From assembly GCA_016165875.1 (NCBI GenBank), contig JABBOT010000022.1:5108345-5172344 (forward strand): a DNA stretch of 64,000 nt. The letters are read 5' to 3'. The translations under genes were made by a program, and so were the position numbers. Under the pieces are notes generated by a model. That model saw nothing but the letters and a program-made list of their open reading frames with translations, was not told the DNA's origin and ran no database searches. This stretch comes from Acanthopleura granulata (lineage: Eukaryota > Mollusca > Polyplacophora > Chitonida > Chitonidae). Of this stretch, positions 1 through 14,900 are shown in pieces; positions within the stretch are counted from its first letter, which is position 1, and each line of letters starts with the position of its first letter.

Positions 1-1256
1 TGGTGTGACAAACGTCGTGACTCTCAGTTCGGACCCCGAAAAAGCACTCCACATACCCCTAGCTGGTCAAATCCTCCCTGCAACATCTCCCCTTCCCATC
101 ACCACACCTAATTTTGTAAGGGCAATCCAACCGAGTATCATTTATAAGGAGAAAGCATGTAGGCTGTGTGGTACTGACATGTTTTCAAGATGGTCACAAT
201 ACAAGTGAACTGGTAAATGTAATTTTGGAATGTGCTTATGAGCAGCGTGTAATATTTCTTTCAGCATTTTTTTTGTCTATTTTTTTTTTAACTTTCTCAA
301 ATTATTTTTTCAATGGACTTTTGAAGTCTTCTTAGTTGTTATATTTATAGTATTGTTGTCTTGCAAAAGAAAGTCAACTGTTAATTGTGTAGCCCAGGAG
401 TTCGACTGTAGGTGACGATACAAATGTTCACATGTAGCCCCAGGTTGCTATTCAATCTCTGTTTTATATACTGGACTGACAGGATATCATAGCCACAGAG
501 GGAAGCAACGCCAGAGCTTAAGTCAAATAAGTCCTTTCTGAATGACGCTTGCAGCCCCAAAATGGTGTCAGCTGTAGCTCTTACCTCTCTGCTCGGGTGC
601 ACACACAACAATCCACGTATGTTCCACTCAGTAATTCACGCCAGCCCAAAGTTCACGAAACTATCATATCTAGAGAGGCAGCCATTTTGCATCAACCACA
701 GTTATGGGTGTTGAAAAGTTCTTGTTCCTCTGGCAGCGCATGTGCGTAAACCCGAAAGTAACACATCAGGGTTGGTTAGTTGTAAATTGCTTGTCCCTAT
801 CGCGAGTTTGGGGCTGGCTTGCTATTACCCACTGAAATATACGTGACATGCTGTGTGTGTGGCCGAGCTGAGAGGTAAGAGCCACAGCTGACACCTGATT
901 TGGGCTGTAAATGTCGTTCAGAAAGGACTTACCTGACTTGGCGTGAAAGAGGGTAAGTTTCAGCATTGCTTCCCTCTGTGGCTTCAATATCCCATCAGAC
1001 CAGTTTATAAAATAGGGATTGAGTAGCTAGTTCCAGTGCATAACCCTCTTAAACAATGCGAGAAATGGTGGATGTCTCAAAATGAATTGCAGCAGTGTAA
1101 CTTGGAGGCATTTTCGCAAGAAGTGAAACTTTACTGTTACAAAATTATGGGTGGTGATGGAAGGGGAGATGGTATGATGAGGATTTGACCATCCAGAGGT
1201 ATGTGGAGTGCTTTTTCAGGGTCCCAGCTGATAGTCACCTTGTTTGTCACTCTAGA
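1..1256. mobile_element. Fold-back DNA element, copy 1 (nested inverted repeats)
   Basis: The outer arms, about 5-120 and 1140-1252, are inverted copies ('agcactccacatac' versus 'gtatgtggagtgct'). The inner arms, about 430-610 and 850-1030, are also inverted copies ('agccacagagggaagca' and its complement). No transposase ORF is visible, so it is probably a non-autonomous TIR or fold-back DNA transposon. The left end may run past the window start. Confidence 0.8.
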
Positions 1257-2746
1257 TGTCTCTGATGTGGGATGTGAGTGATGGTGTCATTTCTAATGCA
1301 AATCCCAAAGTCAGAGCAATCACGAACTGAAGTAGTCCATGTCTATTTTCAGGCCTGGCCCAAAGACCGGAATGACAGACTGGATTTGGGATGGGTATAA
1401 AGATCAGACTGGAGAGGGGTTGGCTACACACAGATGACATTAGCACTGTGCTGACATCTATCATGGTAACAGATTCAAGAAAAACACATTTCAAGCTGTC
1501 TATCAGTATACTCTGTATCATGAATTGGTGTAATTTCGGGTTTAGTTCTTAGATCAGGTGAAAGAAAAAGGCAATCATGGCTTAGTTCCCCTGTTTGCCG
1601 TGTGAGTTTTGGTCATGTTATCTTTCGTGATCTGGTCCACGAAACAGACCTGAAAATAAAGCAGTTCTTAATCTAACTTGTATTACTGTATAGCTTGAAA
1701 TGTGCTCTTTTACACAGTGTTACTTTGATGTATGTCCAGGCAGCAGTTTCTGTGCTACAGTCACTTATGTGTGGCCTTGCTAGCTAGGTCTTTATGCCTG
1801 TTCGGTCTATCATTCTGGTCTTCAGACCGGCCCCTAGTTTGAGCTATTTCTGATATTTACCTGCCTCAGCCTATACTCTATGAACTGAACAATCTAGTTT
1901 GTTTGATTCGCATTGCCCTTAGCATAATGAAGTAAGTTGGCCTTGAAACACGCTCTAATACAGCAGCATGCATCAATTTTTCGCGTAGGAATTGAATACC
2001 CTTCCTGCAAATTTAAATCTATACCGAAGAGGAGATATTTTTAAAATCAAACATAATAGTTCCTTCTTTCTCATCAAAAATCACTTAATACTGTTGTTGT
2101 GAGTTGGTCTTACTTAAATTCTGGATCATACATGGAGATGTTGAAAACGGACTTACAAGGCAACTACACAGGTCCCATGGAATGCACATTTTCCTGATAA
2201 TGCTGATTGTATTTTAGTACATGAAATGTTCTTTTAAGGCTCGATTCAAGGCTATGGACCTCGCAGCTGTTTAAGTTTTATTGGTTTAATTTCCATAGTT
2301 TTTGAAGCATGTTCCCGAGATTTTAGTACATCCGACTCATCATGACTTGCACTGAGTGATTTTGACGAGCGGAATGAAAATATTTCTTTTGATTTCAACA
2401 ACATTTCAAAGTTTATACTCGTAAGAGTTATAATTAAGGTCCTAACCCCCAAAAATGACACATGCTGGTGTTCTGCTAGTTGCCTTATGGAATTAGGTAA
2501 ATAACAAAAAAAGTATTTCAACGTTTAATTTAATTGAACTAGGACTTCATGTTGGTTGGGATATGGAAAATATCCAAATTCTGAGTGGAACTTACAGCAG
2601 ATGTTGTGATAAGTCTGATGGCATGCTGCAGTTTTTGTCCGAAATCGATCTATTCAAAGTATTACATACCTAATTACATGTAGATTCCTGTAAGCTGTTT
2701 GTAAAAGTTTAATTGCTGTCGACTTTGCAACTAGCATTTGTTCCAG
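1257..2746. other. 5' flank of CSE1L, no feature recognised
   Basis: Only short ORFs with no family resemblance on either strand. It should contain the CSE1L promoter, but no core element stands out. Confidence 0.5.
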
Positions 2747-2819
2747 ATGATACCAGAGTGTCGTCACCTTCTCAATTGCTCCGTCTATGTTGTTTTATGT
2801 TTCAAGTAAGCTTTATATA
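2747..2819 (+). other. CSE1L: CSE1L 5' UTR segment, possibly beginning at a 3' splice site
   Basis: A 'ttccag' at 2741-2746 after a T-rich stretch could be the acceptor of a non-coding first intron, which would start this exon at 2747. The upstream non-coding exon and the promoter are not recognisable. Equally, transcription could begin close by without an intron. An in-frame ATG lies at 2787, 33 nt before the chosen start. Confidence 0.35.
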
Positions 2820-2904
2820 ATGGAGATCACAGAAGAAAACTTGACCGCTCTGGCAGGTTACCTTCAACAAACTCTTACTCCAGAATTGACGATTCGAAGA
2901 CAAG
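2820..2904 (+). CDS. CSE1L: CSE1L exon 1 (residues 1-28)
   Basis: It starts MEITEENLTALAGYL, matching the family N-terminus, and ends 'caag|gtattg' after the first base of codon 29. Confidence 0.95.
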
Positions 2905-5900
2905 GTATTGTTTGCCACCTCATGTTTTATGACTAATGGAGTATTTTTGTAAGCTAATCCATGAGAGTAGGCTTATGTATTGTAGCAGTATTTTGTAAGT
3001 TGTTTGTGAAGGTTGGTAATTGCATGCTGTGTTAATTAAGTAGGTGGTGTGTAATTCTCGTATTTTGGCGTAGTGTTGCAAGAACTTTGTAAAATGTTCC
3101 CCCTGGACCCTGTTGAATTCATGTGATATAGACTGAGTTCATTGGAAATAAGTGGTGACATAAGTTTTCCACATGAGCCTGCTGTCAAGGGATTAAACTA
3201 TTCAGTGTCAAATCTATGGGGGCCACTGTGGCTGAGTTGGTTAGTGTGCTAGTGCAGCGTAATGACCCAGAAGCCTCCTACCAATGCATTCGCTGTGAGT
3301 TCAGGTCCAGCTGTTTTCCTCTCTGGCCGTATGTGGGAAGGTCTGCCAGTAGCCTGTGGTTGGTCGTGGGATCTCCCGGTTTCCTGCTGCCATAATGCTG
3401 GCTGCTGTTGTAGAAGTGAAATATTCTTGAGTATGGTGTAAAACACCAATCAAAAAAATAAATAAATAAATCAAATCCATGGTTTTATTGATGCCCATTT
3501 TGGATCTATAGGCAAGATTTGCAATTTTGTGATCTCATCAAATTTCTAGGAAATAATATAAAAATCTATTAGCTGGTTGCTCGTATAATTACTCTATAGT
3601 TATTACAGCCACTGTGATCAGTTTGAGGGACAGGTCCATGGAGTGTTAAATTTCAGTGTCATTGGCATGTATATATATGGTCTCTTGACTTTGTTTTGTG
3701 ATTTTACCAAGTGAATTGCTTTGTTGATATTGCGTGTAATAGAAATTTCAATGCACTCACAAAATTTGATTTCATGTTTTTCTAATATGATTTTTTCACT
3801 AATGACCATTACCTTCACGTTTAACACCCTGTTGTTTACATTGCACAGCTGAAGCATTCCTGGAATCTGTGGAAGCCAATCAGAACTACCCACTGTTACT
3901 GTTACAACTGATGGATAAGGAAAATGTGGAGCCTCACATCAGAGTCAGTGCCGCCATCACCTTCAAAAATTATGTGAAGAGAAACTGGAAAGTTGTAAGT
4001 GAAGATCGGGAGCAGATTCCATGAAATCATTTTTGACTAAGGTGAAGACTTACTAGAGTAAGTTGAAAAAAAAAAAAAGTTGAAATTGTGACAGGATTGT
4101 CTTAACATTTGCTAAACCTAACTCTTAAGAACCATAAGTAAGGACTAAAGTCAGATTTTCAAATTGGACTGGATTTGAAACCATCCTTTTGGAATTGGAT
4201 GTGGGAAATTTCTCAGTACCGTAATATACAAAGTTGCATTTCACTTCTTGTCGCATACATTTCTTAGAATTAACAAGCCAAATCATTTCAGGGATGGGTA
4301 ATAAAGAAAAAACAATAATAACTTATATATTTGTGTTATGAATGCTACATCCAAACACGTAATGAAGGCTTGTACCATAAAAACTTCTTTTAATACAATT
4401 CACATCTTTATGGAAACAATTACCGATCTGGTGTAAAGCCATATTAATGTTTTCTAGAGATCCAGCACTTCCTAAGTAAATTCTGCTTATACATGTATAG
4501 AATTTCAGTTTTATGAACTATTATTATTTTGAACTTGTACATGTACGTCACCTAGTTTTGTAGCCTGAACTTATTACATTTAGAATTGTTCATGTCATTA
4601 TACTTCAAGCATGAAGACAGCCATGATAAAGTGCATGTGAATGACAGGACCACCATCAAACAGCTGATCGTAGGACTGATGTTAAAGAGTCCAGAGCAGG
4701 TTCAAAAACAGGTAAGTCCTTCACTGCGATGACTAAATGTTTTGAGCATGTCTCCCGAAGCCTGAACATGCCAGTGATTTTATAATTGGCAACCTTGGCA
4801 CTATTTCTCGGGGTCTTCATGGCATTGATTGGCTGATCTGAGTGGTCGATGTGGGCTAATGTTACATGTTGTTCACCGGAGACCTCTTGCCTGCCACCAA
4901 TATGACGTGTGGGAAAGTACGTCGGTATAACGTGCCAAAGGCCAGTTGCTTATTCCAGGTATTCCAGTTTCCTCCCATATCATACTTGTGCCGTCGTGTG
5001 AGAGAAAAGTTTTTTAATATGGCCTTCAACAAAAATAAAAGAAAAAAAAACCCCTCAAGTTCACAGGTACAGGTATTTGCTTGGCACTCACCTTAAGTGC
5101 ATGAAAAAAGTGCAGTTTTGTCTGCTGCTGGTGGTGTACTGTGAATCGGAGAAGTCTTCAGCTGGGTATGAACATAACATTGTACAAGGAGGCTCCATTA
5201 GGATATAACTGGAATGTTGGGTACTTAATAACTTATCATAAGTAATGTTGGAAGGGCGCGTTGTACATAAAGGTATAGTATTTTATACCCTCACATTCTG
5301 TTAAAGAGATTTTTTGAGTATGAGTAACAGAATTCGGGAAGACCTCTCACATTACACTGTAGCCTATTTCTTTTAGATACTCAATTTGAACAAATCAGAA
5401 GACTCAACATTTTTCCGTCACCCATGTATCAAATACTCAATTTCACGAAAACTCAATACGAAATTTGCCTGAAACTCAATTTTGCGATATTTCTAGAAAG
5501 CATATAGAAACAGCTTTGCAATGGATTGCTGTGGTTTTGAGGACAGTTGAACCCTTTGACTATTTTTTGTTTTGATGCCTATCCAGAGACACAGTGCAGC
5601 AGATTGTGGGCAGCGAAGGAATATGCTTGTAGTTGATTGCAAAGTTTTGATTAGTCCATTTCCTGTGTGAGTTCGTTTCTTATCATTGCTTTGCCAATGG
5701 TGACAATTGATTCTGGTAAACAATTCCAAAATCATGGTACCATGCTGTCTTGATTTCAGTTGAGTGATGCTATCAGTATCATTGGGAAGGAGGACTTTCC
5801 TGACAAATGGCCAGACCTTATCTCCCAGATGGTCAGTAAGTTTGACTGTGGAGATTTCCACATCATCAATGGCGTACTGAGGACAGCTCATTCACTGTTC

Positions 5901-8900
5901 AAAAGGTGAGTACGGGTCACTGGATACCAGCACTGAAAGGGGTAGTGAAAAGAAAACTCGGCAAAATACGGTAGCATTGTTGAAAAAGAAAAAAGGCAAA
6001 ATTTTGAAGGTTTCTGTTGATTGTATCCATTTTTATTTTTTTGTGTGTGATTTTTTTGTAAGTGAATAATGGAATCCCATACAACGGTATTAAAACTTGG
6101 AGGCTGGCAAATTTGGATGAAGTACATGTAGTTACAGAGGTTTTCAGTGCCTGGAGATAATATTCTGTGGCCTACACTTTTCCATACTGACCACACTCTC
6201 TCTCTCTGTCCGCTTCTTACCATCTACTTGAGGGCATTGTGAAACATTGCCCACCTAGCCAATGTAGTTTCACCTTTATATTCACTTGTATTTCGGTAGA
6301 TAAATTTAAAGTTGCTATTTCGTATGCGAAAAAAGTTGAGGATTTAGGGTATACATGTGTGTATTAGTGATTCCACATACGTGTCACGTACAGTGATTTG
6401 GGTATTCTGTGTCCCGAGTGAAAGTTGTCACGAGTTTATGTTGATTTAACATCTGTCTTTGAAGGTATCGTCATGAGTTCAAATCCCAGGAACTTTGGAC
6501 AGAGATCAAATTTGTTCTTGACAACTTCGCTGCTCCGTTTACAACCTTGTTCAATGTAAGTAACAAATTTCGTTAACAAAGCATTTGAATGTTTTGATCT
6601 CTAAGCTGGAATATAAAGAAATGGTGTAAAACAATGTAGAAATGTTAGGATGAATTTTGGCAGGTGCTATAAATGTCATGATTGATAACAGTAAGCAGCA
6701 GATTTGGAATAAAATATTTAGTCTCAAAAACAAAAAAGCAAATAAATTAAACAGTTGGCTTTTGTAATGACATTTTGCAGGGATAAAGCCATGTGAAAGA
6801 GGAAATATTAGATCTTTTTATGGTGAGAAATAACTGAACCATAAGGGATAAAATAATGTAAAACGATGGTATACTTAATGTTGGTAAATAATGAGTTTCT
6901 TGACATTAAAATAATGTAAAATGATGGTATACATAATGTTGGTAAATAATGAGTGTCTTGACATTAAAATAATGTAAGACTGTGGGTTACTTAATGTTGA
7001 TAAATGATGAGCGTCTTAACACTAAAACAATGGAAAACTATGGTATACGTGATATTGGTAAATATTGAGTATCTTAACACCAAAATAATGTACATATTTG
7101 AAGAATAGCGGACTAATATGGTTGTACATTTCTACGTTTACTTAATGTTGGTAAATAATGAGCATCGTGACGTTAAAATAATGTGTAACTGTAGCATACT
7201 TAATATTAGTAAAAAGTGAGTATCTTGACTTTAAAATATTGTGTAACTGTGGTATACTTAATGTAAGTAAATAGTGAGTATCTTGACTTTAAAATAATGT
7301 GTAACTGTGGTATACTTAATATAAGTAAATAGTGAATATGTAGACTTTAAAATAATGTGAAAAATATGGTATACTTAATATTAGTAAATAGTGAGTATCT
7401 TGACTTGAAAATAATGTGTAACTGTGGCATACGTAATATTAGTAAATAGTGAATATGTAGACTTTAAAATAATGTGAAAAATATGGTATACTTGATAGTG
7501 GTAAATAATGAGGATCTGATCATTAAAATGATGTAAAACTGTGGTATATGTGATATTAATAAATAATGAGTATCTTAGCACTAAAATAATGTGAATATCT
7601 GAAGCATTACGGACTAGTATCGTTCTGCATTTCTACGTTCAACGTTTGTTTGAAGGCCACCATGGATCTAGCAAAGACACACGCCTCTAACCCGGATGCC
7701 CTCAAGGTCATCTTCAGCTCAATTGTGCTGATCTGTAAAATCTTCTACAGCCTCAACTTTCAGGTAAAGTGTACAATCAGTGTTTTGTTCTCTCAGAAGT
7801 TATTTCAGAAGGGGAATCATTGTCTGTCATTTTTTATATACCATTGTTTATTGTCCACACATTATTTCTTTCATCTCGGAAACTCAAAATAACACACCAC
7901 CTTTAAATAGACTGTGCATAGTCTAAAAGGCCTTTCTGTGTTGATTCCAAATAAAGTCTTCATTTTTTGTGGACATTTTTTCCAGTGATAAATATGGAAA
8001 TAATGATCGAGGTGCTACGGTGGATTTCTAGGACCATATTGAACAGGCTGAAGCAGAGTTGCATCACAGATTCGTTTCACCTGCTAACATGCTCTGATTG
8101 CTATATGTCTATATTCTGGATTAATATATATGCAGTACCAGGCCTGCATCTGTATTTAATGTGAAAGCATAACAGTCACAACATAAATTTTAGGTACTTG
8201 AGGTTCTGTGGACATAACTGCTCTCTGGGTGTCCCATTTGAATCTGAATCTTCAAGGCTAAGCTAAGCATCGCTTTCGAACGTGACCTATGTCTGGTGCG
8301 CATGAATTATCTCTGCTGTGCATGACCTATCTGTGCTGTGTATGACCTATCTGTGCTGTGCTGTGCTTGACCTATCTGTGCTTTGCATGAGCTCTCTCTG
8401 GTGTGCATGACCTATCTGTGCTGTGCATGACCTATCTGTGCTGTCACCACCTCCATGTGTTGAAAATCAGGTTATAATGCCACTTCACAGTGTTTTGATG
8501 TCTTGTACGTTGACTTTCATGGTTTCTTATTGAAGGATTTACCAGAGCATTTTGAGGACAACATGGGGATGTGGATGGCTCACTTCATGACATTGCTGGA
8601 AGCAGACCACAAGATTCTCCAAACTCAAGTAAGACAGGGATGAAAGTGGGTTAGGGCCCATGATGTTGTAGGTTTTTCTTCATTTCGGTATGTACATGTC
8701 CCTAACATTAAGGAATGGCATGTTGTTTAGTAAGAAAAGTCCGGGGCTCCAAAGCACAAGTCACACTGCTCGAGATATCAGTCCTGGCTTATGTACAGGT
8801 GATTGGATTGGTAGGAAAGCTCAAAACAAACCTTGGTGGTTTACTCATGGCCCAGGGCCACTTTGGTTTCCTCCTTATGTAAGACTGACTGTCAGTGTGT

Positions 8901-11900
8901 AAGGGAAAAATTCTTGAGTTTAGCGTTAAAATCAGTCAATCAAATATGGTTACATTTGGTTTTTCAAAATTGACATGGAGGAACTCTAATGGCATACCCT
9001 AATTTATCAACTGTTAGCATGTACAGTTTTTGCTGCGTTTTTGGCAATATGCGCGCATTGATTTTCTTTATTATTTATGTAGTAATTTCCTCAACTTGAG
9101 GCCGGAAAAAGATGCTGCCAAACTTTCACCTAAAATAGTGACTTGGCCGTGTAGCTTGTCCATGTAGGCACAACATATCCAAATATCATTGTTGGTTGAC
9201 CAACAGTTTTTTGGAATTACAGCTGATGGGGATGGGGTGACGACGTCTAGTCGCCATGGTTGCCGGTTGTGGGGAGGGGTTTGTCATTGGTCAAAATCCC
9301 TACCGCTTCTTTTTCACCCAGGCAGAATTATTGTGTGTTTTAAATGAGTACATATTCACATTCAGAATTTATCATATGCCTTCCTCACCTGTGCATGGCC
9401 ACTGGTATTATCATGTATGTCCCTTCTCAGCCTTCACTGTGATTCTAAATCTTGGACCTATTTCGTCGAAATACGCATGTGTAATCTTTTAATTGAGTGA
9501 AAATTTTCATTTTTATTTGGATGTAGAAATTTTTTGTATTGCTCAACATTAGAATTTGATAGGCTATAAAATGTTGACATGGTGATGGAGAAGAAATACT
9601 TGATGCCTGTAGAACTCAGATGTAAGGGGAAATCATACGCATCATGGTGCAAAATGCTGTTTCATCAATTTGAACGTACAGATTTTTATGATTCACCTGT
9701 CAGTCAAAATGTCCAATGATTGATCCAGCCACTGTGCTGTGTTGCAGGACGAGGAGGAGGCGGGCCTACTGGAGCAGGTCAAGTCACAGATCTGTGACAA
9801 CGTTACGCTCTACGCTCAGAAATACGACGAGGAATTCTCCACCCACCTGCCCGGCTTTGTGAAGGCGATCTGGTCACTGCTGGTGTCCACAGGACAGCAG
9901 GTCAAGTATGATCTGGTCAGTGTTAACACTCTCCTTGTACCCTCACCCAATATCTCTGAAGTTGTTTTGAAGTTTTTATGTGTCTCTCTGCAGTATTCAT
10001 TTATAGATCAGACTAAGATGTTGGTTTTTGTCTATGTTCAAGAAGAAGTTGAGCTTTGCTCTTATAGCTGACCTCAGTGGCTGATCATTGCAAGCTGTTC
10101 TTGGTCACCAGGATACATAGAGAAAATTTTGTTGTCCTTGATACTATTTTTACAAAACCGGTGAACAGCATTAAGCAAAAAACTTCCCATGAAGGCAGTT
10201 CAGTGTTTTGAGATAGGGTGGAGAGTAAAATTGGGGAGGATTAATAAAAAAATTCAGGGGTGTTCTTTGCTCCATTGTTTTTTTGTAAGATTCCTGTTGA
10301 AGGACACATGGAGACCCTATACAGAACACAGGGTCATTCTCACCTCATGCATGTATTCATGCCTGGTAATTGTATTAAAGCTGTTGTTTGTGGTCAGTTG
10401 GTGAGTAATGCCATCCAGTTCCTGGCCTCTGTCGCTGACCGCCCCTCCTACAAGAGCCTGTTTGAGGACCCCACCACCCTGGCCAGCATCTGTGAGAAAG
10501 TCATTGTCCCCAACATGCAGTTTAGAGGTAGGAACAAAGCATAGCTTGGAAAGCTTGCCTCTGTGAGTGAGTCTTTTTGATCGATTTATTTATTTATTTG
10601 ATTGGTGTTTAGCACCGTATTCAAGAATATTTCACTTTTATGATGGCGACCAGCACTATGGTGGGGGGAAACTGGGCAGACCCCGGGGGAAACCACGACC
10701 ATCTGCAGATTGCTGGCGAACCTTCCCACGTACGGCCGGAGAGGCAGCCATCATGAACTGGACTTGAACTTAGGGACTGGTGAGAGGCACATAACATCAC
10801 ACTGGCGGACTAACCTGCTCGGCCACTTTTTTTAAGTCTTTTTGAGAATATCGTAAGATTAAATAAGATTTGGATGTTGTCCGTTTCATCTGTTTATTCT
10901 TCTGGATCAGAGGTTATTTCTCAGTACTGCTCAGGTTTCCAGTTAGCATAGAATAAATTCCTAGATGTGAGAATCTTTCAAAACTTGCCGGATTTGAAAT
11001 GACTGTAGTGTGTAGTATTTTTGTTTGTTAGGAAAGACAGCAAATCAATACAGATTATTTAACAAATTATAAGTGTTTTATAGAGCTTGTTTTTATGTTA
11101 TTGTTACCTGGTCAGTGGTGATGCTGTCAGTGGAAGAGTATGGTTTTCTCAGTAACATTTTGGCTTCAAATCATGTGACACAGATAGTGGTTGATTGTGG
11201 GCCAGAATTTATCTTATCTTTGTAAATTGGTATCTGACAATATTATCACACAGTGTACAATGTGTTATACCAGACATTTTAAAAATGATCTTTTTAGAGT
11301 ATCATCAGGCTCTTGGCATACTAGTGCTCTAAAGTTTTGAAATCATTGGGCACTGTATATTTGTATACAGGTGAAATACTGTGCAGGTAGCATTATTACC
11401 TGAACTTGTCAGAGGTGGGCTGTGTAGCCCTATGCCCTGTGGTTTCCTCCTCCCTTAAGACTGCTAACTGTCCTATATGTGAAAAGTTCTTGGGTGTGGC
11501 GTTCAACAGCAATCAATCAATCAATCAATCAATCAGCTAAGCAATCAGTCAGTCAGTGTTGTAACTTGTGTGATGTAGTTGCTGATGAGGAGCTGTTTGA
11601 GGACAACCCAGAGGAGTACATCAGACGGGACATAGAAGGCTCAGGTGAGAAATGGAGAACCTCTCCAGATACCACAAAAAACAAGGGATCAAATGATGTT
11701 TCAAAGTATTTTTTATGATAATAAGAGTTTGGTGAACTCTAGTTTGGATTCATGAGAACATTTGTGGTACATAGCATTAAACAGAAGCCCTGTGTCTGCG
11801 ACATTTTTGTGGCACTTGACCATTTCTTCCACCAATGTAATATGAATATCTTTACGTCCCATTTGGGAGAATTTCTCAGTAACTCACCTCAAGTCTGGTT

Positions 11901-14900
11901 TTTCTCCCCCGCTCTCGTTTCCACCACCCATAAAACTGACCGTCATCTGATGAGAGAAATCTTCTTGAGTGTGGCGATAAATGATAATTAAGTAAATAAT
12001 TGAATTCCAATCTGTCAAGAACATCTCTCTTCATGTTGTAAAGCTGCTAGTCGTGTCCAAGTCTTGTTCTTTGCCTGATTCTAGAAAAAATGTTAGAGCT
12101 GTTACAAGAATAAGTTTAAAGTTTGCTTGACTTAAGTGTTATTTCAAAATATCTGTAAGGAAAGGTCTATTTCCATTGTGAAATCCCATAATGATTTACC
12201 TTTTTTTTTTTTTTTTTTTGTTTGTTTCTAATGAAATGAGACGCATGTGTGTTGTTGTTGTTGTTGTGTTACAGACATTGACACCCGGCGGCGATCGGCC
12301 TGTGATTTGGTCCATTCTCTCTGTAAATCCTTTGAGGGTCCGGTCATACAGAACTTCTCACAGTATGTCCAGGCTCTGCTACAGGTAATCTAACGTACCT
12401 TACCAGGTACCTGGTGAAGATCGCCAGTTTACTAGGGAACTCTGTAAACGTCGTCACTGTCATGGTAAAGATTTCTTGGGTGTGGCGTCAAAACACCAAT
12501 CAAATGAATGAGTTATTAGTCCTTATTAGCAAATAGAGATGTCATGACAAATATTTAAAGAAATTCTCAATGAATTGCAAATTTGGGGTTTACTTTACTA
12601 ACCTCTTCAAAATTTTCATATAAGCTCATGTTTTCTGTTCACATTTTAGAAAAAAATATCAAAACTTACCAAGTTGTCACTGGTGGACAAATTGGAGAGA
12701 ATTCTATTATTCTTGCTTTTTAATGATGCTGTATTATAACACATGTATTTCTATTTTTTTTCAAATGCCACAGAGTATAATTTGGATGGCTTTTTCCCCT
12801 TGCAGGAATTTTCAAAGGACCCTGTAAGCAACTGGAAGAGTAAAGATGTGGCCATTTACCTGGTGACGTCATTAGCAGCCAAAGCTCAGACACAAAAGGT
12901 AAGCCAGAAGTATGGGGCAGCATATGGACTGGTGTTCTATGAGGAAGAATTAGTAACATTTTTGGTACCTTAGATTGAAAGGATGACAACCCTAATCTAA
13001 CTTTATCACGTTTTAAGATAGCAATAAAAATGTCATGACTGTTTGGTTGAGCATGTGTAAATACGCTCAAGGTCTAAGTTCAAGTAAAACACCTCTTTCT
13101 GTGGAATAAAGGCATTATCTAAACTAATGTTGCCACAAGCTACAAGCATCAAACGGTGACAGAAGAAAATCATCAAATTATAACTGAGACAAACATTATT
13201 AATAAAGCAATTCAAAGCTTGATGAATTCAAATGTTAACGCATTTGAATTTCTCGAGCAGAAAGGCGCTGTGTATTTCACACATCCACGTGTTTTTCATC
13301 TGGAGAATGAAACAGTCTACATCAGTGCTGATGGTGATTGTAGTTCAGCCTGTCCTCTCTGGTCGTATGTGGAAAGGTCAGCCAGCAGAAGGTTGTGGGT
13401 TTTATGATTATAATGATGTTTTGTGTTTCAGCATGGAGTCACACAGAGCAGTTCATTAGTCAATGTGGAGGAGTTTTACGCCAACCAAATATTGCCTCAT
13501 CTACAGAACCCGAATGGTGATTGTTATTCTTATCTTAAACATTAAAGCCTTGATTACTGTACTACGCCTAAAATGTCCAAGACTAAGTTACTCATTTTCC
13601 CTGATTCTTGGATATCTGTTGATCTTAGAAAGCTGCTTTGAAGTTTGTTACAAAGACACGCTGTAAGATGACTGGAAAAATGTCAGTGTCAACCCTAAAA
13701 GTAATATTTTAGGATTTTATTTTTTTTCATTAGGTTTAGCATAAATCAGGTGAATATAAGTAACACACAGGAGACTCACAGGAGATGTTTTAACAAACTT
13801 TGACATTGTTTAATTTCAGTTGATGATCAACCAGTGCTAACAGCAGATGCCCTCAAATATTTAATGGTCTTCAGAAATCAGGTCAGGAATCTTATACGTC
13901 TGCCTAAAATCAGATCTTCTAGCCACTCCTAGTACCAACTATTCACTAACTGGACCTGAAGTAACAGCACTTGCCAAGTCAGGTGTGGTAGCCACTCCTA
14001 GTATCTTGTCACCACATGTCACTGACTAGATGTGACGTAACCCCACTCTCAGCAAGTCAGGTGTGGTAGCTACTCCTAGTATCTTGTCACTACATGTCAC
14101 TGGCTAGAAGTGACATGACCCCACGCTCAGCAATTCGGATGTGGTAGCCACTCATAGTATCTTGTCAGTAATTGTCACTGACTAGAAGTGACGTATTCCC
14201 ACTCTCAGCAAGTCAGGTGTGGTAGCCACTCCTAGTATCTTGTCACTACTTGTCACTGACTAGATGTGACGTAACCCCACTCTCAGCAAGTCAGGTGTGG
14301 TAGCCACTCCTAGTATCTTGTCACTACTTGTCACTGACTAGATGTGACGTAAGCCCACTCTCAGCAAGTCAGGTGTGGTAGCTACTCCTAGTATCTTGTC
14401 ACTACATGTCACTGGCTAGAAGTGACATGACCCCACGCTCAGCAATTCGGATGTGGTAGCCACTCATAGTATCTTGTCAGTAATTGTCACTGACTAGAAG
14501 TGACGTATTCCCACTCTCAGCAAGTCAGGTGTGGTAGCCACTCCTAGTATCTTGTCATTACTTGTCACTAGCTAGATATGACGTAACCCCACTCTTAGCA
14601 AGTCAGGTGTGCTAGCCACTCCTAGTATCTTGTCACTACTTGTCACTGACTAGATGTGACGTAACCCAACTCTCACCAAGTCGGGTGTGGTAGCCACTCC
14701 TAGTATCTTGTCACCACATGTCACTGACTAGATGTGACGTAACCCCACTCTCAGCAAGTCAGGTGTGGTAGCCACTCCTAGTATCTTGTCACTACTTGTC
14801 ACTGACTAGATGTGACGTAACCCCACTCTCAGCAAGTCAGGTGTGGTAGCCACTCCTAGTATCTTGTCACTACTTGTCACTAGCTAGATATGACATAATC

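Noticed and set aside
2787..2819. Upstream ATG at 2787 as the CSE1L start
   Set aside because: In frame, but it has a poor context and adds 11 residues that the family lacks; the ATG at 2820 fits family length and Kozak context.
5493..5891. Minus-strand 132-codon frame
   Set aside because: It overlaps CSE1L exon 4 in antisense and has no family resemblance.
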